From NCBI GenBank assembly GCA_019055375.1, contig JAHQIW010003716.1:62001-126000 (forward strand): DNA of 64,000 bases. Direction: 5' to 3'. The notes below the pieces were generated by a model. That model was not told the DNA's origin and did no database searches. It was given only the letters and a program-made list of their open reading frames with translations. Shown piece by piece: positions 1 to 12,900 of the stretch. Positions within the stretch are counted from its first letter, which is position 1. Every line of letters begins with the position of its first letter. Source of the stretch: Parelaphostrongylus tenuis. Its lineage: Eukaryota > Nematoda > Chromadorea > Rhabditida > Metastrongylidae. The position numbers were made by a program, and so were the translations under genes.

Positions 1-2140
1 GATACCTAAGAACTTTTTATTGACCAAGAAGAAGTTGTCAAGCTGTTTACTGCAAAGACATTTCAAACGAAATCCCTACCCATCATGACTGTCAGGTTAA
101 GGATGATCCGATCGACGACTACGAGCTATCGTCAATAGACTCAAAAGTTGTGCCGATTCGGCTTCAATTACTTTGACAAGGCATCTCTACTACCAGTAAG
201 GAGTTTCTCGAAAAAAAGTAGAATTGAGGCTAGATCCTAGGCAGCACATTTAGCTCGACTAGTACTATTTACCAGCTGTATATGAGCTTTGCAAGAGGAT
301 CAACATCGGTATAAGCAGAAGAAACTGTTAGAAGCAGCGCAAAAAAGATCTAGTCTAAAAAAGTACCGTCAGATTTTGTGTGATTATAGTGTTCTGGTGT
401 AAGCGTTGATGAACGACGATGGGTTCAAGAAAACCTCCCACCATGATATGGAATCAATAACGCAAAAGTTCTACACTAATCTTTTCCGTTCCGCCGTCCC
501 GTCTCGGATCGCGTAATCCTCAGGAGAAAAATCACCAAGGATTTTACCTTCTAAAGTTCAAATTGCGATGGAAAGCGTGAAAAAAGCACAGCCTTAGGAT
601 CCGATAGCATCACTGCCGATGCCGACTTTCTGAGATCTGGAGGCCATAATTCGCATGCACTTCTCGCAGCGCATATGACTTCATATCTTCGAAAGGAAAG
701 AATTCCAGATTATTGGAGGACATTGTCACCGTCATCCTCCACAAAAAGCGTGACCGAAGAAATCTTCGTAATTATCGCTCGATTTGCTTGTTGATTGTAA
801 TCTAAAAACTTTGCCATCCTTTTGCACATACCGACGATTTCGGATGAAGCACAGCCAGTCGAACAAGGATTCCGTAAGAGATTCTGTTGTATGGACCAAA
901 TTCAAACCGTGTCAAGAGTCACTGAAGTCTGTCAAAAACACCATATGCTCCGTGTTTCAGCCTTTATAGCCTGTGAAAAAGCGTTTGACAGTATATGTAA
1001 TCTTATCAGCGTCGTAGACCAACGTGTAGATCTGTCCTACATTTGAACACTAGCAGACTGCTATCGAAACTGCAGCACGAAAGTACGGCTCTTTCATCAA
1101 CCCGTACCATACCCATCGAAAACAAGGTTTGACAAGGCGACACTTTATCAGCAAAGCTGCTTACCGCCGGACTGCTGAATGATGAAGTCGCTTGATTGAA
1201 CGAAAAAAGCGTACTGTCGATGGCGAACTCCTTCTTTCGCTTTCACTTCGTTCCAAAACCTTCGTATAGCGGATGACATCGTCATCTTTGCGAGCATAAC
1301 CAGTGAAACCGAGTAGATACTCGAGCAACTCAACAAAACGGGAAAAAAAGATTGGGCTATGCATAAACAACACATCGAGTTGGATAGTTCTCTGATTACG
1401 AAGACCTGCTCGTAAGTTGGGCCTTGGACGTTCAGTTAACACGGCGAACAACATGAAGGAGGAACTATACAGAAGAACGAGAGCAGCATGGGCCGCACTC
1501 GGGTCTTCAAAGAAGCCCACGGACCAGATAGTGGACATCAGACTCCGCGCTCACCTTTTTGATCAAACAATCCTCGTAGCGTTTTGTTATGCGGCAGAAA
1601 CGTGGGCTAATACCTCGACCACGTTAAAACTACTGCGGATAACTTACAGAGCTCTCGAACAATGTATTCTGAGATTCAGTCGACTCTCGCGAGATCTAAC
1701 CAGCTTGCGCGGCTCCAATCTCCGAAATTTGTCTCTTCTCCATGATCCAGAGAATTTTACGTCGACAACAAAACACAAATAGGCCGGTCATATACTGAGA
1801 AGATCGGACGGCAGATGGACAAAAGGAACTATAGAGCGAATTTCACGTGGTTACACTCAGCTCCGAAGACGACCACTCACGCATTGAGCGGACGTGTTTA
1901 CAAGAAGAATTAATCAGCAATACTCGCAGCTGCCGATATTTTGCAGGCCGAGGTGTGAAACTCGCTCTGGGGCGCCATGCTCAAATCATACCATCACCAA
2001 GAACGACAATCGCGAGAAGAAAAGAGGAATGGAAAATGTGCTGGGGTCCGCACAGTTCGTGAAGACGGACCATTCAAGTGTGCAAGAATCCAGGTATTCA
2101 AATAAGTGGTACTTGCTGACGTCTTGATTGTTTCATCTTC
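1..2140 (+). mobile_element. Decayed RTE-type non-LTR retrotransposon (subfamily B), 5' part outside window
   Basis: Several shifted frames read through reverse-transcriptase blocks in order. About 600-720 resembles a LRSGGHNSHALLAAHMTSYL segment. Then come MDQIQTVSRVTEVCQKH (near 890) and FIACEKAFDS (near 965). RFxDD is degenerate near 1265. The C-terminal YLGRSVNTANNMKEEL and RAHLFDQTILV...AAETWA follow (1417-1640). The last frame ends at 2062 after a C-W-G-P motif. Numerous stops and frameshifts mean it is dead. Its 3' end is shared with the fragment at 11680-11830. Confidence 0.85.
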
Positions 2141-2260
2141 TCCTGAGAGTGGAAAGGTCAATGTGACATGCAATCCAACTATCTGTATACTTCCATAACC
2201 TATGCAGATTAATATCTGTCGCATAGTAATCAGCTTCTTTTGAACTAACATCTTATCTCT

Positions 2261-2363
2261 ATGGATCGTCCAGTTGTTTTTTCAAAAGCAGTTACGCAGT
2301 GGGCGAGAGACGTGCTTAGCTCAGATCAAGAACTGACCCGAGATATGTTTCGAGGTCATGGTG
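2261..2363 (+). CDS. Possible upstream exon, unassigned
   Basis: An open stretch beginning with ATG at 2261 and ending at a strong GTGAGT donor after 2363. A TTTCAG acceptor 44 nt further on could close a minimal intron. The peptide includes AVTQWARDVLSSDQELTRDM, which looks like real protein. It might be part of the p190 N-terminal GTPase domain, because it lies on the right strand and its phase (1) fits the exon at 3877. I cannot align it convincingly, and the exon that should carry the TKxD-type GTPase motif is still missing between here and 3877. It may instead be unrelated. Confidence 0.25.
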
Positions 2364-2857
2364 AGTGTGATGAGAAGGCACTCTCCTTGCTGCCCGCCTT
2401 TCAGTTTTTGAAACTTTTCCAGAATACCTGTTCAGGACAATATAGACAGTTGCAACAGGCTGCCGTCTATGCAGTACTAAATACATCGTCGGATGATGCC
2501 TTGATCGTCTTGATGATCATCGGATGATGATCTTGTGTCCACTGATTGAGAAAAATTACAGGTCATTCGATAGCTCAGATATCGTCATTTTGACAGTGTT
2601 CTTGATTTTTGAAAGGCCTTTGTTACTGAAGTGTAGCACCAAAAACAACACCTTCAGCGCACATTATCGCGTGTCTCTCAAATCGCGCTGGTCGCAACCT
2701 CAGTTCTGCCTCTGAAAATCTTTCCTCCGTTTGGCATAGACTTTTGGTTTTTTATATTAAAATTTCAAAAGAAACCTTGTTCCAGCATTCATGAGTATAA
2801 ATTTTCTTACTCGTTTTATATTGCCGAATAAACACCCTGTCAAGTTTATCAAGAAAA
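2364..2857. other. Intronic or flanking sequence, nothing recognised
   Basis: AT-rich, short frames only. A frame to 2527 continues the possible exon at 2261 but has no recognisable match. Confidence 0.4.
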
Positions 2858-2960
2858 TTTGTGGCACAGTGGTTAGAAATGCTTCGCAACACATGTGCGG
2901 TCGATGGTTTACTTCGAGTGGTTGAATTGACACCAGATTTGCTCAAGAGGGTAACAGCAC
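2858..2960 (+). mobile_element. tRNA-derived SINE head, diverged
   Basis: GTGGCACAGTGGTTAGAAAT and CGGTCGATGGTTTACTTC resemble the S2 tRNA-like head with A and B boxes. The body fades after about 100 bp. It lies in intron sequence. Confidence 0.45.
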
Positions 2961-3119
2961 CGACCCTAGCTGCAGTATTGCCAAAAATTATGCTATATCA
3001 AAACTCTGTCGAAAGATCACCCACAAACTCTAGAGGAGCAAAAAATGCATGTTGATTGCAGAACGTAATTATGATTCACTTGTTACACTACTCTGTGGAT
3101 CCTTTAAAGAAGAACTTCA

Positions 3120-3605
3120 CTATGATAATTATCTTGAGCCTATCATGAGTTCTGGTATGACACTTATACACTGTTAGACACGTGTTTCGGCATCACAGCC
3201 TCATCAGTAGCACTGTGCTTTTACGTTCAGTTAGTTCTTTGTGAGGGGATGTAGCTCCCACATATGAAGAAATCAACGCTAAGTTAACAAATCACCGCAT
3301 GTCAGGTAACAAGGTTTCTCAACATTGCAGAGACCACAGTCGATCGCTCACGGCTAGTAAAATAAATCATACCATGCGTTCTATCGTTATCAAGGACCCC
3401 GCTCAAAGCAATATATAATTTGGTACTGATGTTACCAGTTTATATTTTTTTTCAGTTCGACCTCGAAGTTTTACCTGCAGGGGATTATCCTCCTCCCTTG
3501 TAAAGATTTGGCTGAACCGAAATGCACCATGGTACTGATACTGATAAGACTGAATGCCGAAACACGTATCTAGCACTCTATCATTGCCATATCAGGACTT
3601 GTGGT
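3120..3605. mobile_element. Palindromic MITE (family P)
   Basis: Terminal halves are near reverse complements. The left has ATACACTGTTAGACACGTGTTTCGGCATCACAGCC-type text and the right GCCGAAACACGTATCTAGCA. An inner region with AAATAAATCATACC lies between. Non-coding, with the P-family hallmark CACGTGTTTCGGC next to (C/T)CTCATCAGT. Confidence 0.7.
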
Positions 3606-3876
3606 GTAAGCTCAGTGGTTTTTACGTTTAGTCCCTGATTGTCTTGAGCAGAGATTAGATGGTAGCCAAATGTAGTTGCGCTGTCCTAGCGGCGTGACCT
3701 TTCAGCATCTAGACAACTTCTTACAAGAAACACTTCCACAACCAACAAGACGCAGCAAATACTTTACAAGAGTTCGTCGAATTCCGTGGCACCAATTATG
3801 CCACAGGATTAAGGAAACATATTTCTTGTTGATAATTGTGTGATGACTGTGATGAATCCTTCTTTAATTCGTGCAG

Positions 3877-3938
3877 CCGCCAGTGGGTGCTTAGAAAGAG
3901 TGCTGAAGATAGAATTTATGCACTTGGCGCGGAAGAAG
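3877..3938 (+). CDS. p190 exon: end of N-terminal GTPase domain (part 1)
   Basis: The acceptor is a GTGCAG ending at 3876 and the donor follows 3938. Phase is 1 in and 0 out. The 20 codons include [17 protein letters not shown], which aligns with the helix after the TKxDEG motif in human p190 (GVERYIRDAHTFALSKK). The following exon at 6071 continues this alignment in phase 0, with a loop about three residues shorter than human. The donor (GTCATT) is weak, so the boundary is provisional. Confidence 0.5.
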
Positions 3939-6900
3939 GTCATTTTTGAGGCTAAGAAATTGCAGCTCCTAAATATAGTTTTGGAGGAAAATTCAGACTT
4001 TCCAGCGAGAATTTTAGCAATAATGTGTTAGTTATTCTCTCTTTCAAGACCAACGAAGTAACTGTGATCATAAGCACTTTTAAGTGCCACACATGTAACA
4101 GCACATATGACCGTCTGTGTACAATGCAAAATTGCATAATTTGCCCCGTTGGTAATGAAGGTGATTTTTATGAGTTCGGGTACAATTTGCCAAATAACTT
4201 ATAAAGTGTGTGAGGACTAATAGATTGACGCAACGGTTAGACCGCCCTGCATCTTCATGAAAAAACGCGTCGCCAGTAAATTCAAAATCAAAGCGAATAT
4301 CCTGCCCGGCACGCGTAGAGCACCAAAAGATAATGGGAATGACTTTGGAGTACAAGTTGCTATTCTTCAGCACAAGACTTGACAAGGGTAAGTGTGTCTT
4401 TTCATGCGTAACCTCGAGGCATATCTCGAGTTGGTTTTTTGATCTGAGCCAGGTACGCTCCTCACCCATGAGAACAAGACCGTGTGTGTTCAGAAAAGCT
4501 GGTCAATATGCGAACAAATGTCGAACTTTTGTATATCAAGCATCTTTTGCTTGCGTTGTGAAGGATCTTGACCGAGTGGATCTTATGCTACTTAGATCTT
4601 TCCAAACTTTGAAGAAGGTGAAATTGCCGAGACATTGGCCACTATCGTGCCGCATAAAAGTACTATTCCTAGCCTCAGAGACTACTGATCCACAAATTAA
4701 GATAGGAATCTCGACACATCGTGAGGATAGATCATTAGAAGTTAATATGATGGCCATAATTAATGTGTAATAGTTACACCGCAAATGTTTTGCGCTGCTA
4801 AAAGAATAACTTCTATTTGACAAATTTTTATCCATGTTTCACCTCTGTCCTCTCCGACTAGACTGTTTTGCAAGTTGCCTACTTTGTTTTCGCAAATAGA
4901 GGATTACAAAACAAAAAACCCATCACTCAAAGAATTTCTTCATGCTTGGCAAATGCCGCAAGGATGACATAAAATCCTTGTAAAGCTGGTTTAACTTATC
5001 CTTATTTAATCTAATCTTGACCTCAAATAGTCCTTATTTAGCCAACTTTTCGACAAAATCGTCTTCTTCAGAGTCGAGTTTAAAAGTCGATTGTCGATCG
5101 ACTGTGGATAATCATCTCGATTTATCGCCTCTCTGGAAGACGAAGACCTCAAAACGCTAGCCGAATAAAGAAGAAAAAAGAATGTTTCCGAGCCTAAACG
5201 AGGTTGATACACCAGGGCCATAGACCGGTGTATCGGAGGTTTGGGCCTCCTCGTCAGTGACCCCCGCCCCACATTAAGCCCTGCATTGTAGCAAGGAGGG
5301 AGGCATATGTGGTAATGCCATAATGTACAATGACACTGGTCCATCACCACTGTTCAGTCGAAGGATTTCGGCTGGTAGACCAAAATTAATCCATAATATC
5401 GACTGCTTTTGAAACCTCGTGATAAACATTCAAAATAATATTGAAAAAAAAGGATGTTTTGAGCCTAAACGAGGTTGGTACGCCAGGTCCATATACCGCT
5501 GTTTCGGAGGTTTCGGCCTCCTCGTCAGTGACCTTCCCGCCCCACATTAAGCCCTGCATTGTAGCATTGCATTTAAAAACAGTCGATCTTATGGATTAAT
5601 TTTAGCCCACTAGCCGAAATCCATCGATTGAACAGTGGTGATGAACCAGTGTCATTGTACACTATGCCATCTCCACATATGCCTCCCTCCTTGCTACAAT
5701 GCAGGGCTAATGTGGGGCGGGGATCACTGACGAGGAGGGCGAAACCTCCGAAACACCGGTGTATGCCCCTGGCGTACCAACCTCGTATAGGCTCAGAACA
5801 TTCTTTTTTTGAAATTATTTTGAATGTTTTATCACGAGGTTCAAAAACCGTCGATCTTATGGATTGAAGTTTTTTATTTCAACCGCATGGTATTAGGTCA
5901 GTTATAGAAAACAATGTTATTGAATATTATTGCCGACTCAAAGGAAATTCAGTTTTGAAATAATTCTCAGACGTCCTTTCATTAGTTTTCTTATTCAATG
6001 TATCACAATTTTTTTCCCAGATCGACAATAACCACGACCGAAACTGCAAACCAATCAAGTTTCTTTCCAGGTCGAGGTGTCAGCTTTGATGAATGTTAAT
6101 GTAGATGAACTATTCGTAACGACAGCATGCTTGGCTTTACAAATTAAATTGAGGCCGAAGGTTCTAACATTTCCAGAGGCTAATACGATTGTCGTCGAGA
6201 GGAATATACAAGCGAAGTGGGTATGAGGTACAATGATTTTGCTTTGTTACAATTCCTTCTAAAAACCGGAGTATGGAGTGTTTCCACTCGTCTTTTGCGG
6301 AAATGGCCAAAATTTTCACTCGAAGGCCAACTCTAAATTGAATTTATTTATCAAAACTGTCTCGGACTTTGATCACGGAGGCGAGTGAGTATTGGAATTA
6401 TCATAAGCTAGTAATTTTGAAACCTCGACTACGTGGATCATGTTGTCAATGCGTGGTTCTCTCACAATACTTACAACTTCGTTATAATTCAGAATCGTGC
6501 TTTCACTAAGCCGCAGCATGATCACTGGGATTAGCTCAAGGAACGTCTTTTTCTTTAGATAAACTTGCGCGAGGTTGATGGTTTTTCCTTTAAATACGAT
6601 GGCTCAAGTTTTGAAATGGCTTTTTGAACCCTTAATTACCTGTTTAGTAAAAGTATAAAAACGGTCTTCAGTTTCATTCAAATACTCATGATTTCGCTCA
6701 TAAAAAGTTGGAGTAATGATTTGCAAAATTGTATGTGTCATGAGAGCGAAATTGGTAATTATGATTTTGTGCAACACTTCACGCAATTGTGATAGTACTT
6801 GCTTATCAATTATATCCGGTAATTATTTCAAAACTATATAAGTTAGTGAATTCACAATCATGTCAGAATACCTTTTCCAAAACCTAATGTTCCTAACTTT

Positions 6901-9900
6901 TCATGTGTGCACGAGAGTAAGATTTATAAGAAACTCATTCGAGGGCATCATTCCATTCTGATTACCAAAGCCACCTCGTTTTTGTTTTCAGTACACAAGG
7001 TTCAACAAAAAACAGGATAAAGCTCTCGGCGTTGATCAATCCCTGAGGGATGCGCCATGCATTCGTCTTCAATTTCTAACTTCGTCTAGGGTGGATGAAC
7101 GCATATCTAACCTTTTGAACAACTCACGGTGACCTTTCGGTGAACCGAGTCACTGCTGCTAATCCTCCCAAACAAGTCTGAAACCAGTCTGGTACCAATT
7201 TACCGACCCCGAAGGGATGGATGGCTTGATGAGCTATGAGCGGTAGATCGAACCATTGACCTCGTGTGCGACGCAGGGCACCTCTGACCACTGTGCCACA
7301 TGCGCTCTTGAGGTTCAACAAAGAAAACAGAAATCAGCTCATGGGATCCAAAAGGGTGGGACTGTACTTTTATTTGATAACTACGGTGATATCTTGTTAC
7401 CAAAGATTTGTAGGTGTTACAGATCCATCAATTAGCTAACCTCACAAGCTTATCCTGTTTGATGAAATAAATTAAGTTTTGATTTCGCATATAAATTGGA
7501 ATCAATACGCACAGTAGCAAATGTGTTGATGCCTACGTAACAACGCCTAATTTTGATGGCCCTGTGGTGTCACGCCTGGTTTTGTCTCAATACGAACTTG
7601 CTAGTTCTTCGACGACAGACGTTAATTTTTCGATTATCAGCGAACTGGAGCTTTTGAAAACATGACAGGTCTTACAAGTAGCTCAACTTCTCCGCTCCGA
7701 GCTGTTGATAATTATTATGCAGCAATCAGCGATCAATATTGGAGTTTTTTGAGTTTACGTTGACTCTATTTATGCTTGTTTATATCCACTTATCCGAACG
7801 ACAAACCTGATGAGGTGTCGCTATCGGAGCTAATAGGACACTTATCAGTCAAACGACACATCAACGAACTCGTCTAATAAAAGTCTTTGCTACATTCCTA
7901 AGCCATTGAAAATTTTTTTAAGCGAACGACTTTAAGTTGCAAATTAAATGTTAAGCAGAGAATGAATCTATGGATATAAGTTATGAACAGTAATCAGGAG
8001 GAGGACAAGGGGGCGGTTTTTTAAGATGGACATAGAGCAACGAAGTACTCACGCTTTCGAGATCACTATGGGACGTAGTACTATGTATGTAATGTGAATC
8101 TTTGACACTGTAAGAGCTACACTGTTATACTCAAAGAATCGTTCAAGTTGAAGTCATACCCATTGACTAGTTATAAGCTACTACAATGCTGCTGTAATTT
8201 GTTATAGGATTGCCTTCACTCGCATGGTAAAAGCACTGTTTCCTTTGGAAGATTGGCCGTCAGAACGCTTACCGTGGACAAGGTACTACTTTCACTGATT
8301 TAGGGACCGTGAGGATCATCATAGCACCATTTAGGCCAATTATCGAGCGTTGCCTAGACCGTCACCCGGACTACTGCAACTTTATGCGGATCTATGGGAA
8401 GGCCGCAGCAAGAAAAGTTTACGAAACCCATGTAAACAAGGCGAGGGAGCACTGGATGTCAACACGGTTTTATCAACTCCTCAGTCTTCATGATGCTTTC
8501 CTAAGTTTCCAGTAGTTCTTTTCAGCCTCCACGCCCTTATACCAAATCTGTCACGGGTTTTCGCCGCACTTATAGGGAAATCTGACGTGGCTCGGCTGAA
8601 TTGGTCGACTGCATATCAGCGGATTCAATCGCATCCTTTGTTTGACGAGTATTTTCAGCCGTTTGGTCACTTTGGTAATAATTCTCGTTAGAATGGAAAC
8701 GTCAGACTCATGTTTTACTCGCTTTTTTGAATACTGTGTGGCAAATGTCATGAATTAGAAGAGGAAATCTAAACTCAAAAATAGTCTGACATCTAAATAT
8801 GCTGTAAATTTTTTTCTCATCTTTGAGGGATAATAATGTGTAGAAAGTATTGATTTTTAAGAAATGCAATAATTTCTGCATCGTTAAATGACGTAAGCAC
8901 TTTTTTTTGTAACTTTGCTTGTCCCTAAATTTCAACATTCGAATCGTTTTTGCTTGCTTAAGAATATTGACTGCTTTACGAGCGTCGTAGAATACTAGAA
9001 TACCGGCCAAGCCCCTTTGTAGTCTTGGGAAAAGCCAGTGAGGCATTCTTTCTCAAATGCCAGAAAGTGTTGGAGGTGGTGAGGGATCAACCCGCATCGA
9101 GCTGTGACGAGTCCACTACACAGTCAGCCAAGCTTCCCGCTTTCCCCAACGCATTAATTGGACAGCTAAATATTATTTGATGCGTTACACATATTTTCTA
9201 ACAAGGCCCTTTGGTTGTGATATGATGAGATTCTTTTAACATTAACTACGGAGCGAAGCACTTCTTCAGGGGAAAACTTTGATCCTCTACCATTCGGTCA
9301 CGCGAATCACACGTCACAGCGGGCTATCGCGGACAGTCGCATTCCGGCCGAAATACTGCTTCAGTACAAAGCCCAGCAAGCTTTTGAAACGTTCAAGGTA
9401 ATTTTGACTTATCTTACTGCTAGAACTTCAATGGGGTAGTTAATGCAAGCCTTACTTGTGCTGCAGTGCATAGAGGTGTATTTACTAATCTCTGCACAGT
9501 ATTAAATTCGAAAGTTGTTGTCTATAAAATATTTGGGTAGCCATTTAAAACTCTTTTTTCATCTTTTAGACGGGCACCCCATAGTTTTCCAAACTGAGTT
9601 ATTTGCTCATGAAATCCCTTTTGGGTTTTTAATCTGACCATTCTCAGCGTACGACGAAAACGGAACAGCAAAAAGAACGACTCGAGGAAGAGTTTGAGTT
9701 TCTTTTATCCGACACTCCTCAGGTCACACCTGGAAAGCCTCTCCAAGATGTCAGCATATTTTTGCAAGTGAGTGTACAGAAATGCTAAATTCAGAAATTT
9801 GGATTATTAACGAAAAATACCCGTTACTTACGGTAAGCATGCTTTAATTCGCACATTCCCGACAACTCTAAGATATCGACATAAGGCGATGCATCAGGCG

Positions 9901-12900
9901 ATGCATCAATTTTTGCCGTGCAAGCTCCCTGTTGAAATCGCCACTCTCCTTTGTTTTTGCTCCGTAATAGCATTAAACCAGTAGTGAATACTTTTGCCTT
10001 TATTTTTTGCGTAATACCTATCTTCTTTGAGTTTTCCCAAGCTCTAAAGTTGAGCATATTTTACTCCTTTTCAATGTTTTTTCGTCCACCCATTACACCA
10101 TCCCTTGCGATGCATAGATACTAGTAAGACCAGGAACCACATTTTTTGTGTCAAGAGCTCGAGCCGTCACAGTTTCTTTCCGGAGTAACGCGCTCTCACA
10201 TGACATTGTCGAGGCGCTCGCTCTGGCATGCTCTTAGCCTTGTTTCAATCTAATCGGCGGCTGTAAGCAACAAACTCTCAACGGATTTCACCTAAGGAGC
10301 ATAACTTGACATTAAACTCCAGTTAAGATAAAACAGTGGTACTATTCCTTCATGTATTCCCGATGATATTATCGCTTATCAGTTCAAATCAGAATAGTTT
10401 GAATCAAGCTGAAAGAGCAGAATGAAATTTTGTTTCTCATTCAAACATTTTTCGCTGAACAAAGCTAGAGTGTTTCAATCGAAGAGGCTTTTCAAAACAT
10501 GCTGTATCATCGCCAAAAAGTATGTGAACCGAGCTCAAACTGCATCCGACCACCTTTCTTGCACAGGCGTTTCGATTTGTAACACGCCGTGTTTTTTGTA
10601 CGAACATGACTGTCTTTGCAGTATTTGGTAAAGCATAAAGGATCATAATCGAGGAAATTCTATGAAAACCAGCAGAAAAAGTGGTGTATCTTGTTGCGAA
10701 ATCTTATTCACATACCGGCAAAAGCGTATTGGCTTGGGCCAATATGGCAAAATCTTATCCGCAAATCACCAAAGCGTGGTGGCTTGAAGCCGATGCCAAG
10801 CTGCCCGTAACTTAAGCTTTGTTGCTACTACAGCACAATAAAATGTCAGTTTCAAAAGCTAAGGAAATCATTAAAATCAATAAGATCTAAGCTATCGAGT
10901 ACTGCTAATAGTCTAAAGCAAAAGCTTTGCTCAGCGAGAAATATTTTAATGAGGCACACAATTTTATTTCTGTTGCAACGCATAAAAAAGTTATATTGAA
11001 AACAAAGCGCATCATCAAAATCTTGAAATTGAAGCTATTAAATAATTGTTGAAACTTGAAAAATGAGCACAAAAGGCGTTTTACCAAAGAGATGGAAGAA
11101 AAAAGCGGATAATAGAACTGATCCAATTTCGTGAAACTTAATTGTTCTGACTGTTACAGCGCACTAGGATGTCCGTTTCAAAAACCAAATACATCGCTGA
11201 AATCCTTGGGATTCGATCTATCGATTAGCTATTAAAAGGGTAAAGAAATAACATTTTTTCTGCTCCAGCGAAATAGTGAAACCAATTTGGAAATAAAACA
11301 CATCGTTCAAATTCTTTTGATTTTTCCCATAGCACGATTATTCAAGCCTTAGGAAAGCCTGTGATTTGCATTTTTCTGAAGGGTTGAAACAGGGCACGAT
11401 AAGGGAAAAGTACGAAGCTGTCAACAACAACCTTTGACGGACCTGTTCAGATTAGGCGCAATCAAATTGCACATCCTCCCCACTAAGTGAACGCGAGTTG
11501 AACTTTCGCCTGATTTTCAGAATTTTATATATTTTTCAATAGTTAGGATATCTAATTGTAACATCACAACACTGCTAGAAAACTGTAAAATGAATAGTTT
11601 TCCATGTTCGCTAGAGCGCAATATTTCATCGATTGAGTTGAAATAATTGGGAAGGAGCTGAGAACTTGTAATGTCTCGTAAGACAGCTGTACTCAAACAA
11701 ATACTTAGATGGTCCGTCTTTTGTAGTTGTGCGGACCCCACCATATTTTCATTCGTCCCTTTGTCTCGCAGTAATCGTCCATGGCTGTGGTCTAATTTAA
11801 GCATGGCGACTGGTGCCAGTGCCATAACGTGATCTGTGAAGAATGGTTATCTCTGGTCATGCATATGATAATCCTTGGAATCCTGACTCAACATTGCAAA
11901 GGCATTTTGAAATCTTCACCACGTCTTCACCAAGAACTATTTCAGTGACGGATCCGTGGCTGGACCTCCTACTAGTTGATTCGGAGACGAGGTTAAGGCC
12001 GAAATCGAAACCAAAGTAGGAAAGAAAAATCTATTCATAAAGACCGTTCACAGATCATGTAGAAGCCGAATATCAATTAGTATCTTAATTCTGGAAAACT
12101 ATGCTGAATTCGAAGTGCGAGTACAGCGGAGAAAGCCTATTTGCCTCAGCAGCATCACATTACTCTTAGAGTGAACCCAATAGATCACCTATCTACGTAG
12201 GGCTCTAAGCGGCTCCTTGCTACCAGTCAAGTAGAGTACAAAATAACTGGGCGGTGGGTGCTCAAAAGAAGCTGTTACTTTGCAAATAAGAATTGCGTAT
12301 CAAGTTTTTTTTCTGGTTCCAGCATGCCTGATAATTATTTTTGAGCCATACATTTGTTTAGTTATGGGCACTTATACACTGCAATACACGTGTTTCGCTT
12401 TTCCATCATGATAGTTGTGACAAGTTATGACAGCGTTTGACTGAGTCAATTGCGTGTCAGCTTAACTTTTTATGCCCTGGAAAAGGCGAAACAACAAAAC
12501 GCTGTCCGGTATTGCTGTATAAATCTTACTATCAACAACCTCTTGTCTGCTAATCAAAAAAGATCTTTAATTTTTAACTTCGTTTGAGGTGATTGAATGC
12601 ATACCTCGCCTTTACAATGACCCGCGATGGCCTCCCGCTGTACCGAGTCAGTGCTGCTCATCCTCCCAGACAAGTTTGAGACCTGTCTGGTACCAATTTA
12701 CCGACTGCGGAGGGATGGATGGCTTGGTGAGCCATGAGCGTGAGATCGAACCATTGACCTCATGTGCAACGCAGAGTACCTCTAACCACTGCGCCACATA
12801 CTAACAAAAAGACAGTGCATTAATTGCCCACATGATCAAAATATCGATTATGGGACTGCACAACTAGTCGGTCAAGAAATTAGGTGAAACGAATGTGCAT

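Noticed and set aside
4333..4770. 145-codon plus-strand frame as an exon
   Set aside because: It has a good GTAAGT inside, but its sequence resembles the inverted-repeat family at 24500-24560 and no phase or domain supports it.
5006..5350. 114-codon minus-strand frame and partner 5628-5867
   Set aside because: Both arise from the arms of the foldback element, as shown by the same peptides from both arms.
8283..8303. A 21-nt intron ending at the first TTTAG after the exon 8208-8282
   Set aside because: Too short for splicing and the phase would be wrong. The TTTAG at 8330-8334 gives a 52-nt intron in phase.
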